From Paenibacillus sp. FJAT-29882 (GTDB taxonomy: Bacteria > Bacillota > Bacilli > Bacillales > DSM-1321): a DNA stretch of 64,000 nucleotides. Position 1 is the stretch's first letter. Each line of letters opens with the position of its first letter. Below, piece by piece: positions 1-10,211 of this stretch. Below the pieces are notes generated by a model. It was not told the origin of the DNA. It made no database searches and saw only the letters and a list, made by a program, of their open reading frames with translations. The DNA lies in assembly GCF_001510645.1 (NCBI RefSeq), contig NZ_LMVB01000001.1, forward strand, positions 2,428,981 through 2,492,980. The letters are read 5' to 3'. Made by a program: the position numbers and the translations under genes.

Positions 1-312
1 TGTAAACGTGACATACAAAATAGAAAGAGAAAATTACGAACTATTACTTTTAATTATTTATGCATCAGATAATTGATTTACGACAATTATTTATTACACG
101 AAGTATCAGACTACTAAACGAGAGTATTCAACTAAATTATTTAGTCTCCTTGTTATTTATTAAAGAATCAACTAAAAAACTCGATGACATCAACGTTTCT
201 TTAAGGTCAAGGAGTTTTAATTTCGTTTGGATTGATTATTTAGTAGCCATTTTTTTGAAGTTATTTTGTAAAAATAAGGATAATTATTGTATCATGTCCC
301 TCTATAGTATCT

Positions 313-561
313 CTACGTAATCGGTAAAATCGTTTGGAGTAGAACTTGAATAATTGCATAACAGAGTAAACTGACACTGGTAACGATCAATGTTCGTTTA
401 TTCGATTTTAGTATGGCCTTACCAATATATATAGCTAAGTATGAAAAAATGAAGAACATAATCACTTTAAACACAAGTTTGTCATGAGTTGAAAGCCATT
501 CGACAACAGCATACCCGCTCCATACAATTAATTGGAAAAGAAATACAACATAATTTTTCAA
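313..561 (-). CDS. Small integral membrane protein of unknown function
   Basis: About 82 residues, mostly hydrophobic, with two or three predicted membrane segments: roughly residues 5-25, 33-50 and 58-80, with the basic stretch KSNKR between the last two. The open frame reaches a TTG at 570, but AGGAG at 571-575 abuts that codon. The TTG at 561 has a 9-nt spacing from AGGAG and is the likelier start. I do not recognise the family. It lies downstream of, and on the same strand as, the pdh operon but beyond its terminator, so it is probably transcribed separately. Length and AT-rich surroundings make this a moderate call. Confidence 0.45.
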   Translation of the reverse strand: MKNYVVFLFQLIVWSGYAVVEWLSTHDKLVFKVIMFFIFSYLAIYIGKAILKSNKRTLIVTSVSLLCYAIIQVLLQTILPIT

Positions 562-572
562 ACAATCCAACT

Positions 573-918
573 CCTGTCAAATGAAATGGTCCGCATTCTA
601 TATACCAGAAAACAAAATACCGTTTTATAGAGCCACAAACTTCAAACTTTTTTAAGGAAAGAACCATTTTTACCTTTATCCTCAATCATACAATCCTAAC
701 GTTTTTTTGTATTTTTCTTTATACAACAAAGGCTGTACACCTAATCAAGTGACCCATTATATGTAAGTTATGAAATAATATGATTAGTATTACCTCTAAG
801 ATTCCCTATCCTGCTAGATATATTTTTAAAATTCCCATAACAATTTAGTATTTAAAAGGATAAATCTCCAAAAAAACACTTTTACTAACATAGGGTAGGC
901 TTAGGTCATGCATTGTAC
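573..918. other. AT-rich intergenic stretch without a recognised gene
   Basis: Both strands are interrupted by frequent stops. I see no ribosome binding site with a convincing frame, no structured RNA and no member of the dispersed repeat families. It probably holds the promoter of the small membrane protein to its left. Confidence 0.4.
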
Positions 919-957
919 AAAAAAAAGTACACCCGAAATAAATCGGATGTACTTTTT
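919..957 (-). terminator. Rho-independent terminator of the pdh operon
   Basis: Read on the minus strand, AAAAAGTACATCCGA pairs with TCGGGTGTACTTTTTTTT around a short ATTT-containing loop, and a T-run follows. It starts about 10 nt after the pdhD stop. Confidence 0.85.
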
Positions 958-967
958 GGTAGTTCTA

Positions 968-2380
968 TTATTTTACGATGTGGATAGGCATTCCTAAAGC
1001 AACTTCTGCAGCTTCCATTGTAATTTCACCTAAAGATGGGTGAGCATGAATGGTCATTGCGATATCTTCAGCCGTCATACCAGCTTCGATAGCAAGTCCA
1101 AGCTCAGCAACCATATCAGATGCACTTGGACCAGCAATTTGAGCACCGATCACTAAACCATCTTCTTTACGAGTAATTAGTTTCATAAAACCATCAGTAT
1201 TGTTCAGTGAAAGAGCACGGCCGTTTGCAGCGAATGGGAATTTAGAAGCCTTAGCATCAAGTCCCTCTTCTTTTGCTGATTGCTCAGTGTGACCCACTGT
1301 AGCAAGTTCTGGCTCAGAGAATACAACAGCAGGGATTCCTAAATAGTCAATCTCTGAAGCTTCCCCAGCAATTACTTCAGCAGCAATTTTACCTTCGTAA
1401 GAAGCTTTATGTGCTAATTGAGGGCCAGATACAATATCACCAATCGCATAAATGTTTTTAATATTTGTGCGGCATTGTTTATCAATTTCAATTAAGCCTC
1501 TTTCAGTAAGCTTAATACCTACTTGTTCAAGACCAATTTCATCCGTATTCGGACGACGGCCAACCGTTACTAATACATAATCAGCTTCGACTTTTGATTC
1601 TTGACCATTTACTTCATAAGTTACGACTACACCATTTTCTGTTTCTTCAACGCCTTTTGCAAGAGCTTTTGTAACAATTTCAGCGCCTTTTTTCTTCAAG
1701 TTTTTCTTAACCAATGCAGTCATTTGTTTTTCATAACCACCTGAAAGAATATCTTCTGTTCCTTCAAGGATCGTTAATTTCGTACCCATATTAGCATAAG
1801 CGCCACCAAGTTCGATTCCAATAACTCCTCCGCCAATTACAACTAGAGAAGCTGGAACTTCCTCAAGCGCAAGAGCACCAGTAGAATTGATAACACGTTT
1901 AGAATATTTAAAAGTAGGCAGTTCAATTGGAGTTGAACCAGTAGCTATGATTGCGTTTTTGAATGTATATGTTTGTGCAGACGTTTCAGTCATAACACGA
2001 ACATTGTTTTCGTCAACGAAATACGCTTCCCCGCTTACAACTTCAATTTTGTTTCCTTTTAAAAGCCCGCTAACTCCGCCAGTTAATTTATTTACAACGG
2101 ATGATTTAAAAGCTTGTACTTTTGAAAAGTCCAGTTTTACATTTTCAGCAGTAATCCCCATATCTTCTGAATGCTTAGCATCATGAAAACGATGTCCTGC
2201 TGCAATTAGTGCTTTTGATGGGATACAGCCTACATTTAAGCAAACTCCACCGACCGTTCCTTTTTCAACAACTGTTACTTTTTGTCCAAGTTGCGCAGCA
2301 CGAATAGCGGCAACATAACCACCAGGACCAGCACCGATGACTAAAGTATCTGTTTCAATTGGAAAATCTCCTACTACCAT
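968..2380 (-). CDS. pdhD: Dihydrolipoamide dehydrogenase (E3 of pyruvate dehydrogenase)
   Basis: 470 residues, full length. This flavoprotein reoxidises dihydrolipoyl groups on E2 and passes electrons to NAD+ in the cytoplasmic pyruvate dehydrogenase complex. Visible are the FAD-binding GAGPGG at residues 16-21, the redox-active disulfide C47-LNVG-C52, a second dinucleotide fold around VIGGGVIG, and the C-terminal HAHPSLGE motif carrying the catalytic His-Glu pair. The start is supported by GGAGG about 9 nt upstream. It is the last gene of pdhA-pdhB-pdhC-pdhD, 4 bp after pdhC. In related bacteria E3 may also serve other 2-oxoacid dehydrogenases (family knowledge, not shown here). Confidence 0.97.
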   Translation of the reverse strand: MVVGDFPIETDTLVIGAGPGGYVAAIRAAQLGQKVTVVEKGTVGGVCLNVGCIPSKALIAAGHRFHDAKHSEDMGITAENVKLDFSKVQAFKSSVVNKLTGGVSGLLKGNKIEVVSGEAYFVDENNVRVMTETSAQTYTFKNAIIATGSTPIELPTFKYSKRVINSTGALALEEVPASLVVIGGGVIGIELGGAYANMGTKLTILEGTEDILSGGYEKQMTALVKKNLKKKGAEIVTKALAKGVEETENGVVVTYEVNGQESKVEADYVLVTVGRRPNTDEIGLEQVGIKLTERGLIEIDKQCRTNIKNIYAIGDIVSGPQLAHKASYEGKIAAEVIAGEASEIDYLGIPAVVFSEPELATVGHTEQSAKEEGLDAKASKFPFAANGRALSLNNTDGFMKLITRKEDGLVIGAQIAGPSASDMVAELGLAIEAGMTAEDIAMTIHAHPSLGEITMEAAEVALGMPIHIVK

Positions 2381-2384
2381 GTTA

Positions 2385-3668
2385 TTACGCCTCCATTAAC
2401 AATAGTTCTGGGTCGTTAAGCAATTTTTTAATATGATTTAATGCATTTTGAGCTGTTGCACCATCGATCATTCGGTGGTCAAAGCTTAATGATAATGATA
2501 ATACTGGAGCAGCAACTATTTCTCCATCACGCACTACAGGTTTCTCTGCAATACGCCCAATTCCTAGGATTGCAACTTCCGGATGGTTGATTACTGGAGT
2601 GAACCATTGTCCACCTGCAGAACCGATATTACTAATCGTACAAGAAGCACCTTTCATTTCGTCAGGAGCTAATTTACCGTCACGAGCTTTTGCTCCAAGT
2701 TCGTTGATTTCATTTGAAATAGCAAATGTAGATTTGCGATCCGCATCTTTAACAACAGGAACAAGAAGACCTTTCTCAGTGTCAGCAGCAATACCGATAT
2801 TGTAATAATGCTTATGAACGATTTCACTTGTAGAGTCATCAAGTGATGTGTTAAGCGCAGGGAATTCACGCAATGCACTCGTTAATGCTTTTACAACATA
2901 AGGAAGGAATGTAAGTTTGATTCCTTTTTGTGCTGCAACCTCTTTGAATTTCTTACGGTGAGCGACAAGTTTTGTCACTTCGATTTCATCCATTAATGTA
3001 ACGTGAGGAGCTGTGTGCTTAGAATTCACCATTGCTTTAGCAATCGCTTTTCTGATTCCGCTCATTTTCTCACGAGTTTCTGGATATTGACCTGCAGGAA
3101 TAGCAATAGCTGCTGCTTTAGCCGTTTCTTTTTCTGCCACCTGAACTGTATCAGGTTGTGTAGCAGCCGGTGCCGTAGAATCGCCAGTTAAGAATGAGTC
3201 AATGTCAACTTTAAGGACGCGTCCATTATCTCCACTACCTACAACTTGAAGGATATCTATTCCTTTTTCACGAGCGTATTTACGAACAGATGGCATCGCA
3301 ATAATACGACGGTTAGAATCTACTTCAGCTTGCACTTCTTGTTTAGGAGCTTCTTCTGTTTTCACTTCTTCAGCTTCTTTAGTACCAGATTCTTCACCAT
3401 GGTCACCCTTGAATTGAAGATCTTCATACCCTGGAGCGTCAAAAGAGATTAAGATATCTCCTACTATTGCTACAGTTCCTTCTTCTACATGTACTTTTTC
3501 AACTGTACCTTCTACTGGTGACGGGATTTCAACAACAGCTTTATCGTTTTGCACTTCGCAAAGCACGTCATCTTCCTGTACTTTATCCCCTGGCTTTACA
3601 AACCATTTTACTATTTCACCCTCGTGTATACCTTCACCGATATCAGGGAGTCTAAATTGGAATGCCAT
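2385..3668 (-). CDS. pdhC: Dihydrolipoyl acetyltransferase (E2 of pyruvate dehydrogenase)
   Basis: 427 residues. It forms the core of the complex and transfers the acetyl group from lipoyl-lysine to CoA. One N-terminal lipoyl domain carries the lipoylated lysine K43 in [11 protein letters not shown] charged Glu/Ala-rich linker follows, then a peripheral-subunit-binding domain around residues 122-160 ([14 protein letters not shown]), a second Ala/Thr-rich linker, and the catalytic domain ending in DHRMIDGA, which holds the acetyltransferase His and Asp. Having one lipoyl domain is normal for Gram-positive E2. It is separated from pdhB by 146 bp holding a strong hairpin, unlike the 3-4 bp gaps elsewhere in the operon. 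Confidence 0.97.
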   Translation of the reverse strand: MAFQFRLPDIGEGIHEGEIVKWFVKPGDKVQEDDVLCEVQNDKAVVEIPSPVEGTVEKVHVEEGTVAIVGDILISFDAPGYEDLQFKGDHGEESGTKEAEEVKTEEAPKQEVQAEVDSNRRIIAMPSVRKYAREKGIDILQVVGSGDNGRVLKVDIDSFLTGDSTAPAATQPDTVQVAEKETAKAAAIAIPAGQYPETREKMSGIRKAIAKAMVNSKHTAPHVTLMDEIEVTKLVAHRKKFKEVAAQKGIKLTFLPYVVKALTSALREFPALNTSLDDSTSEIVHKHYYNIGIAADTEKGLLVPVVKDADRKSTFAISNEINELGAKARDGKLAPDEMKGASCTISNIGSAGGQWFTPVINHPEVAILGIGRIAEKPVVRDGEIVAAPVLSLSLSFDHRMIDGATAQNALNHIKKLLNDPELLLMEA

Positions 3669-3756
3669 TTAGTCTCAACCTCCTATAATTTAATCATACA
3701 TATTGTTTGGAAAAAAGTAATTTAGCTTTCATAATTCGAGCAATTTTGCATAAATC

Positions 3757-3799
3757 CTAAAATCCGGCATCTATCAAATATGTAGGGACCGGATTTTAG
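3757..3799 (-). repeat. Hairpin in the pdhB-pdhC intercistronic gap
   Basis: CTAAAATCCGG at 3757-3767 is a perfect 11-bp inverted repeat of CCGGATTTTAG at 3789-3799. On the minus-strand transcript no U-run follows, so it is not a standard terminator. It could be an RNA-processing or stability element or a partial attenuator adjusting the E1:E2/E3 ratio (inference). Confidence 0.7.
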
Positions 3800-3814
3800 T
3801 GGACTTTTAGATCA

Positions 3815-4792
3815 TTAGAAGTTTAACACTTTTTTCGCAGTTTCCATAACATCCTTGTAGTTAGGAAGCCAAACTGGCTCAGCTTGTGAAAATGCGAAAA
3901 CAGTATCTGCTGCTGTTACACGTAATACTGGTGCATCTAGGCTAAGGATGGCACGATCATTAATTTCTGCCACAACATTCGCCGCGATTCCAGCTTGTTT
4001 TTGAGCTTCTTGAACAACAATTGCACGGCCTGTTTTTTCAACAGATGCAATGATTGTATCAATATCAAGTGGTGAAATCGTACGAAGGTCGATGACTTCT
4101 ACTGAATGTCCTTCTTTTTCTAATTCTTCCGCGGCTTTGATTGATTCCTGAACCATTGCGCCGTAAGTAATAATAGAAAGATCTTTTCCTTCACGTTTCA
4201 CAGAAGCGACACCTAGAGGAATTGTATACTCTTCTTCAGGCACATCTTCACGGAAAGAGCGATATAGTTTCATATGCTCAAGGAAGATAACTGGATCGTT
4301 ATCACGGATAGAAGAAATTAGCAAACCTTTTGCATCATACGGAGAAGAAGGAATTACTACTTTCAATCCAGGTGTTTGCGCCATTAACCCTTCAAGGCTG
4401 TCCGCATGCATTTCTGGTGTGTGCACACCGCCACCGAAAGGAGAACGAATTGTGATTGGTGAATTGTAACGGCCGCCTGAACGGTAACGCATACGTGACA
4501 TTTGTCCCGCAACAGAATCCATTACTTCAAATAAGAAACCGAAGAATTGGATTTCAGGAACCGGACGGAATCCTTGTAGTCCAAGACCGATGGCAATACC
4601 GCCAATACCCGACTCTGCAAGTGGAGTATCAAATACACGATCTTCGCCAAATTCTTTTTGCAGGTTTTCCGTAGCACGGAATACACCGCCGTTTTTACCA
4701 ACGTCTTCACCGAAAACAAGAACATTTTCATCGTTTTTTAATTCAGTGCGTAACGCATCTGTAATAGCTTGAATCATCGTCATTTGAGCCAT
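3815..4792 (-). CDS. pdhB: Pyruvate dehydrogenase E1 component, beta subunit
   Basis: 325 residues. With PdhA it forms the thiamine diphosphate-dependent E1 that decarboxylates pyruvate and acetylates the E2 lipoyl arm. It shows the transketolase-like pyrimidine-binding domain, including [15 protein letters not shown] and the [15 protein letters not shown] stretch, and a C-terminal transketolase domain from about residue 200 ([14 protein letters not shown]). It starts 3 bp after the pdhA stop and is therefore co-transcribed and probably co-translated with it. Confidence 0.97.
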   Translation of the reverse strand: MAQMTMIQAITDALRTELKNDENVLVFGEDVGKNGGVFRATENLQKEFGEDRVFDTPLAESGIGGIAIGLGLQGFRPVPEIQFFGFLFEVMDSVAGQMSRMRYRSGGRYNSPITIRSPFGGGVHTPEMHADSLEGLMAQTPGLKVVIPSSPYDAKGLLISSIRDNDPVIFLEHMKLYRSFREDVPEEEYTIPLGVASVKREGKDLSIITYGAMVQESIKAAEELEKEGHSVEVIDLRTISPLDIDTIIASVEKTGRAIVVQEAQKQAGIAANVVAEINDRAILSLDAPVLRVTAADTVFAFSQAEPVWLPNYKDVMETAKKVLNF

Positions 4793-4795
4793 GGC

Positions 4796-5929
<1,134 letters not shown>

Positions 5930-6010
5930 TCAATAAAAAGGTTATATTTTGTAAAGCATTCTTCATTTCTAAAAGTCTAAATGAAATACCAATGTATTTT
6001 TCCCATATAA

Positions 6011-6030
6011 AGTGAATGCAGACATTCACT
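6011..6030 (-). promoter_or_regulatory. Palindrome in the pdhA leader
   Basis: AGTGAATG (6011-6018) and CATTCACT (6023-6030) form a perfect 8-bp inverted repeat with a 4-nt loop. It lies about 70-90 nt downstream of the predicted transcription start, where it could be an operator or an RNA hairpin. Confidence 0.45.
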
Positions 6031-6104
6031 GGGTTTTCATTTTCACGATATTCTGTATCAGTAAAAACTAATTACAAAATGATACAATGCTTTATCCATA
6101 ATTA

Positions 6105-6133
6105 AGTGTACCTCACCACATCAGCATAGTCAA
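6105..6133 (-). promoter_or_regulatory. Sigma-A promoter of pdhABCD
   Basis: Minus strand: TTGACT (6133-6128), 17-bp spacer, TACACT (6110-6105). Predicted start is near 6098, giving a leader of about 178 nt before pdhA. Confidence 0.7.
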
Positions 6134-6472
6134 TTACAACGACCTATATTAATGAGCTTTCAAACGATAATTCTTATTAGTAAATTTTATCAACGCTAAA
6201 ACTGTTATACTATAATTAATATACCTGTACTATAAAAGAATATCTGTTTTACGACAGATGTATGCGCTACCTTTGAAAACTGCTTTCTTCCCCATTTCTT
6301 TACATTTTTTCCGACTCCCCTATACTATCATTACACAATTTCATAAATTTATTATATCCATAAAGTGCATTTTCCATCAGCGAGGGTTATTCATCCTCCT
6401 GCTATTTCCCTTAATTTTCACTTTCAAAAATGTGATGGATGTTTAAACCTTTTAGATCAGGATAAAAATAAT

Positions 6473-6500
6473 AAAAAAACCGCTCAAAATCTGAGTCGGC
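6473..6500 (-). terminator. Terminator of ykyA
   Basis: On the minus strand, CCG-A-CTCA pairs with TGAGCGG (one bulged A), followed by seven T residues. It lies about 45 nt after the ykyA stop. Confidence 0.7.
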
Positions 6501-6543
6501 TTCCTTAGAGAATACAGTTATGCTATCTATTGTTTTACTTAGC

Positions 6544-7206
6544 TTATTTCGTATCTGAAACTTCAATCTCTGCATCTTTATAGAATTTCTGTTTTTCCTC
6601 ATTATATTGATTCGTTTTATTATTAAAAGCATCATTTGCTTCAATCACTGTTTGGTAGGTTTGATTAATCGTCTCGATTTGTGCTTCTAGTTCATCCATT
6701 TTTAAGTTTTCTTTTTGGAAAAGAGTATATAAAGCTTTATCCAAATCTAAGCTTTTCTTATAAGTAGTATAAAGTTTTTCATGCGCCTCATACCGTTCAA
6801 TCATAGTCACCTTTAATTTTTCCGCTTCTTTTTTTAGGTCCTGGTCCTCTATACTTTTAATTTTATCATCGATTTGTTTAAATTTTTCACGCGAAGCAAG
6901 CATGCTTTCACGTTCTTTTTCAATAAACTCTTTTCTTTTTTCAATATTATTGATCGCTTCATTCGAAAGTTTAACAATTTGGTCAAACTCCCTCAAGCCT
7001 AGTTTAAGAATCGTGTTGTAATACTCTTTTTCTTTATTCTCTAGTTCAGTAATAGGCTGCTGCTGTTCTTCAAAGGTTTTTTCTTTCTTCACAGCCGCTT
7101 CGAGTATTTGATATATTTGTTCTTCTGGAGAGTCTTTAGCTGTACATCCCGAAAGGATTCCGCCTAACACTAAACATAACACAGTCCATTTAAAAAATTT
7201 ACTCAT
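6544..7206 (-). CDS. ykyA: YkyA-family cell-wall-associated lipoprotein
   Basis: 220 residues. The N-terminal signal peptide ends in lipobox L-S-G-C at residues 18-21, so it is a membrane-anchored lipoprotein. The rest is highly charged, Lys/Glu-rich and helical, with long coiled-coil-like stretches (for example residues 95-130 and 165-200). This matches the YkyA family, whose function is unknown beyond a proposed cell-wall association. Its position upstream of pdhA is the conserved Bacillus synteny, and it has its own terminator before the pdh promoter. Confidence 0.85.
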   Translation of the reverse strand: MSKFFKWTVLCLVLGGILSGCTAKDSPEEQIYQILEAAVKKEKTFEEQQQPITELENKEKEYYNTILKLGLREFDQIVKLSNEAINNIEKRKEFIEKERESMLASREKFKQIDDKIKSIEDQDLKKEAEKLKVTMIERYEAHEKLYTTYKKSLDLDKALYTLFQKENLKMDELEAQIETINQTYQTVIEANDAFNNKTNQYNEEKQKFYKDAEIEVSDTK

Positions 7207-7463
7207 TGCTAAAACTCCCCCTATTCTCTATATAGACTACTATACTGGAAATCGTCAGTTTTTGACAACTAACATCTACTCTTTTTTCCCATCTCTTAGC
7301 ATCAGAAAGCAAATGCAAATATGCCCCGTATCTCTTGAATATATGACTTGTCTTAACTCTTTATGAATAGGCAAAAGCCCAGACCAATTTCTCTTCTTCG
7401 CATAGGTTGTAAGTACATCGCTCCTTTAGGAATGATGGAATTAACAAAACGGAGGGATCCTTT

Positions 7464-7619
7464 ATGTATTATGGTGGTTACGGAAATGATTGCTGTTATC
7501 CAGTTGAGATTTATCCCAGTTATGGGTATGGCGGAGGCGAATGCGGCTTTGGAAGTGGATTTGCCTTAATTGTTGTTCTCTTCATTCTATTGATTATCGT
7601 CGGTGCTTGTTTGTGCTAA
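7464..7619 (+). CDS. YjcZ-family small sporulation-associated membrane peptide
   Basis: A 51-residue peptide. The first 30 residues are rich in Gly, Tyr and Cys, with Cys at 10, 11 and 27. A single hydrophobic helix follows, [15 protein letters not shown], ending in A-C-L-C. The tail is the hallmark of the YjcZ/YrbC-like sporulation peptides (family knowledge). The ATG is preceded by GGAGG (7451-7455) at 8 nt. A longer overlapping frame starting at 7363 is not credible because it lacks this site. The role is unknown. Family members are associated with the forespore or spore. Confidence 0.85.
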   Translation: MYYGGYGNDCCYPVEIYPSYGYGGGECGFGSGFALIVVLFILLIIVGACLC

Positions 7620-7791
7620 CCCACACCGAATCTTTATCTTGTTTCGTTTAAAAAAGGAATCGAATAAAGTTTAGCTTATTCAAGTACCCTTTCATGGGAA
7701 GCTCTATACGTAGTAGCTTCCCCTCATCGCTTCCGTTTTGCGTTACCCAAAACTGAAAGCACAAAAAATTAACGTTACTGTTTTTAACGCA
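7620..7791 (+). other. Intergenic stretch with one hairpin
   Basis: After the YjcZ-type gene, GGGAAGCT (7696-7703) pairs with AGCTTCCC (7715-7722) around an 11-nt loop but has no T-run. It may be a weak terminator or stabiliser. No other gene is visible. Confidence 0.45.
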
Positions 7792-7819
7792 TTGACACCA
7801 TTAACTATTTAGCTAAACT
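7792..7819 (+). promoter_or_regulatory. Sigma-A-like promoter of def
   Basis: TTGACA (7792-7797), 16-bp spacer, TAAACT (7814-7819). The implied leader is about 115 nt. Confidence 0.5.
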
Positions 7820-7939
7820 TTGATAAACTATCTTTATCTATACATATACAGCAAGTCCTCAATTCGGTGGGGATTATAGCTTGTAAATCCTAGAAACATT
7901 TTATCTCTGGATATATTTTAAGAAAGAAGGGCGAAAACT

Positions 7940-8494
7940 ATGCTTATAATGAAAGACATCATTAGAGAAGGACACCCAACACTTCGTAAAAAAGCTGCTG
8001 AGGTAAGCTTACCGGCTTCTGAGGAAGAACAAGAAATTTTATCAAGCATGCTGGACTATGTTATAAACAGTCAAGACCCTGACAAGGCAAAGGAATTCGG
8101 ACTTCGGCCAGGCGTTGGACTTGCCGCTCCCCAAATTAATGTATCAAAACGGATGATTGCTGTTCATGTCAAGGATTCTGAAGGAAAACAGTATAGTTAT
8201 GCATTATTTAATCCAAAAATCATCAGGCACACAAAAGCTCAAACCTATTTAACCAATGGTGAAGGTTGCTTATCTGTTGATCGTCCTTTCCCAGGATTTG
8301 TACCCAGATACGCAAAAATAACCGTTAAAGGTGTGAACTTAAACGGCGAAGAAATATCAGTTAAACTAACCGGTTTGCCTGCTATCGTCTTTCAGCATGA
8401 AATTGACCATCTGAATGGTATTATGTTTTTTGATCGAATTAACGAAATCGACCCATTCGATATTTCAGATGACGCAACACCGCTTGAGCGATGA
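7940..8494 (+). CDS. def: Peptide deformylase
   Basis: 184 residues, the length of the long (type 2) Gram-positive deformylases such as B. subtilis YkrB/DefB. It removes the N-formyl group from nascent proteins. The three signature motifs are present: GVGLAAPQ (58-65), EGCLS with metal ligand C110, and QHEIDHLNG with ligands H153 and H157 and catalytic E154. AGAAAGAAGGG upstream is the ribosome binding site. It has its own terminator. The convergent neighbour is a HAD phosphatase, as in the ykrA-ykrB arrangement. Confidence 0.96.
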   Translation: MLIMKDIIREGHPTLRKKAAEVSLPASEEEQEILSSMLDYVINSQDPDKAKEFGLRPGVGLAAPQINVSKRMIAVHVKDSEGKQYSYALFNPKIIRHTKAQTYLTNGEGCLSVDRPFPGFVPRYAKITVKGVNLNGEEISVKLTGLPAIVFQHEIDHLNGIMFFDRINEIDPFDISDDATPLER

Positions 8495-8510
8495 TGAAGT
8501 GAAGTTAAAT

Positions 8511-8556
8511 AAAGAGGTTGTCCAATAGATAAATGATCGGACAACCTCTTTTTTTA
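8511..8556 (+). terminator. Terminator of def
   Basis: AAGAGGTTGTCC pairs with GGACAACCTCTT, then T7. The GAGGTTGTCC stem resembles the outer stems of the family C elements elsewhere in this window. Confidence 0.9.
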
Positions 8557-8604
8557 TCCCACATAATAGGCAGTATGCCCCCACTGATTGAAGTTTCACT
8601 TTAT
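8554..8604 (-). repeat. Dispersed repeat A, copy 1
   Basis: Read on the minus strand it begins ATAAAGTGAAACTTCAATCA, continues GTGGGGGC-TACTGCC, and ends in TGGGATAAA. The same layout recurs across the window (copies A2-A9). It overlaps the last codon of the adjacent HAD gene. Confidence 0.8.
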
Positions 8605-9377
8605 ATTAGCCCTACTTGGCGAAGGCCAAAAAGGATGCCTTCTTCACTTACATCTTTTGTTACATAATCCGCATGTTTCTTAACCTCGTCCAAAGCATTC
8701 CCCATTGCTACGCCATGTCCAACCGTCTCAAGCATCTCAATATCATTTAGTCCATCACCGAATGCATAAACATTTTCCATGGCAAAGCCAGCTTTCTTAA
8801 CAAACTGTTTAATTCCTTCTGCTTTTGAACCACCAAATGGCAACACATCAATCGATAGATCATGCCAGCGAATAAATTTGAATTTATCGAATTTCCCAGT
8901 AATTAGTGCCTCTTCTTCTTCCCTTGTACAAAAGACTAGGCTTTGATATATTTCTTTCCCATGATAGAAATCATCTTGACGTTCCGGATGCGGAAATTTC
9001 AATGTACCAATCGCCTCTTCAATTCGATCGCTATGGCTAACATTTGCTTTCATCGTTTTCTCATTCATAAACACAAGAGGTGTCTCTTCATTCTCTCCCG
9101 CCATTTCATGTAAACGCTCCAGTTCATTGAATGAAAGGGGGTTTTTGTATATCACTTCGTTTTCAAACACAACATATTGACCATTAAAGCTAACAAATGA
9201 CTCGATGTCCAATTCTTCTCTCAATGATTCAAACATAAATGGGGCTCTTCCAGTTGCAATCGCAACATAAACGCCATTCTCTTGTAGTTGCTTAATAGCA
9301 GCCTTTGTCGATGCAGGTAATGTCTTCTCATGATCAAGCAATGTTCCATCTATATCAAAAAATACAATTTTCTGCAT
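8601..9377 (-). CDS. ykrA: Cof-type HAD-IIB phosphatase (YkrA-like)
   Basis: 258 residues. HAD motif I is FFDIDGTLLD (residues 6-15), motif II is in AIATGRAP, the cap domain occupies about residues 85-180, and motifs III/IV are GGSKAEGIK and FGDGLNDIEML. These support Mg-dependent phosphatase activity, probably on sugar phosphates or flavin/pyridoxal phosphates; the substrate cannot be read from sequence. The arrangement next to def and rpoY-rnjA matches B. subtilis ykrA. The 3' end runs into repeat A1. Confidence 0.9.
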   Translation of the reverse strand: MQKIVFFDIDGTLLDHEKTLPASTKAAIKQLQENGVYVAIATGRAPFMFESLREELDIESFVSFNGQYVVFENEVIYKNPLSFNELERLHEMAGENEETPLVFMNEKTMKANVSHSDRIEEAIGTLKFPHPERQDDFYHGKEIYQSLVFCTREEEEALITGKFDKFKFIRWHDLSIDVLPFGGSKAEGIKQFVKKAGFAMENVYAFGDGLNDIEMLETVGHGVAMGNALDEVKKHADYVTKDVSEEGILFGLRQVGLI

Positions 9378-9700
9378 ATCTACTTCAACACGTCCATTCT
9401 ATTTTAATAATGTCTTTATCAAATTTTCTATCTTGTTTGTTTTTTTCTTAAAAACGATTCTATAACACTCTTCATACTTATTAAAAACTGCGTTCTAGTA
9501 TATGTCAAGAATCTTCCATGAAAGAAAATACCATCATCCATTATTTGGAATTAAGGAATTTTCATACGATGTATATACTATAACTACTTCCTCCATCGGT
9601 CAAAACTGGGTATCAGTGGTTTTTTTAAAATAATTCCTATTATCTGGGAAATATGTATTTACTTTATTAAATTATTCTATACAATAAAAGACAAGGGAGT
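9378..9700. other. Intergenic stretch, mostly featureless
   Basis: AT-rich, no credible frame. The last 60 bp before the short gene at 9708 contain TATACA (9680 region) and other AT-rich boxes that could be its promoter, without a confident -35. Confidence 0.35.
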
Positions 9701-9707
9701 GATCACC

Positions 9708-9779
9708 ATGTTAAAAAGGCTTCGTAAAAAGCTACGTAAACAATGGAATGATCTTTTAAAAAGGAAATCAATCGCATAA
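9708..9779 (+). CDS. Predicted 23-residue cationic amphipathic peptide
   Basis: The frame encodes M-L-K-R-L-R-K-K-L-R-K-Q-W-N-D-L-L-K-R-K and then S-I-A, which is 11 Lys/Arg with regularly spaced Leu and one Trp. The pattern is that of an amphipathic helix, as in membrane-active or RNA-binding small peptides. The ATG follows AAGGGAG at 9 nt, and the frame is closed 13 nt later by a clean terminator, so it looks like a self-contained monocistronic transcript. No homolog is recognised. The alternative is a small RNA with an accidental frame. Confidence 0.55.
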   Translation: MLKRLRKKLRKQWNDLLKRKSIA

Positions 9780-9792
9780 AATTATTTGATAT

Positions 9793-9826
9793 AGCCCTTC
9801 AAATACTTGCGAAGGGCTTCTTGCTT
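9793..9826 (+). terminator. Terminator behind the 23-residue peptide gene
   Basis: AGCCCTTC (9793-9800) pairs perfectly with GAAGGGCT (9811-9818) around a 10-nt loop, followed by TCTTGCTTGT. Confidence 0.7.
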
Positions 9827-9992
9827 GTGTAAAGTGCATTATAGACCCAATGAACGGAAATGAATGGATAGAAGAGGTCTTCGCACGTATACTTAATCGT
9901 TACAATGTTCACATGATGTACTAAAACATGAAAAAATTGTTTTTTTTATATATAATGAAACAAGCAATTTAAAAAGAAGAGGAGAGAAAGTA

Positions 9993-10208
9993 ATGGTTTT
10001 TAAAGTTTACTACCAAGAGAATCTAAATAATGTACCTGTAAGAGAGCATACTCAATCCATTTATGTTGAGGGAGAGTCAACACGAGATGTTCGCGATAAA
10101 ATAAAGGATTTTCCTTATAATATTGAATATGTTGAGCCGGTTACTGGGGCATATTATGAATATGAAAAGAAAAATAATGAAGATTTTAATGTATTGGAGT
10201 TAGGATAA
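9993..10208 (+). CDS. rpoY: RNA polymerase epsilon subunit
   Basis: 71 residues of the RpoY (YkzG, DUF1447) family, a Firmicute-specific small RNA polymerase subunit. Recognisable features are the N-terminal MVFKVYYQ, RE-TQS-YVEG and the C-terminal EYEK-N--FNVLELG. The start is supported by AGAGGAGAG about 8 nt upstream. It ends 3 bp before rnjA, the usual two-gene operon, so dosage of the two products is coupled. A TATAAT box at 9951-9956 suggests the promoter, but the -35 is weak. Confidence 0.95.
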   Translation: MVFKVYYQENLNNVPVREHTQSIYVEGESTRDVRDKIKDFPYNIEYVEPVTGAYYEYEKKNNEDFNVLELG

Positions 10209-10211
10209 TTT

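Noticed and set aside
60..320. 86-codon plus-strand frame at the left edge
   Set aside because: Low-complexity Leu/Ile/Phe-rich translation of AT-rich DNA with no Shine-Dalgarno sequence.
7363..7569. 68-codon frame over the YjcZ-type gene
   Set aside because: A different phase with no ribosome binding site; the 51-codon frame has GGAGG and a recognisable family tail.
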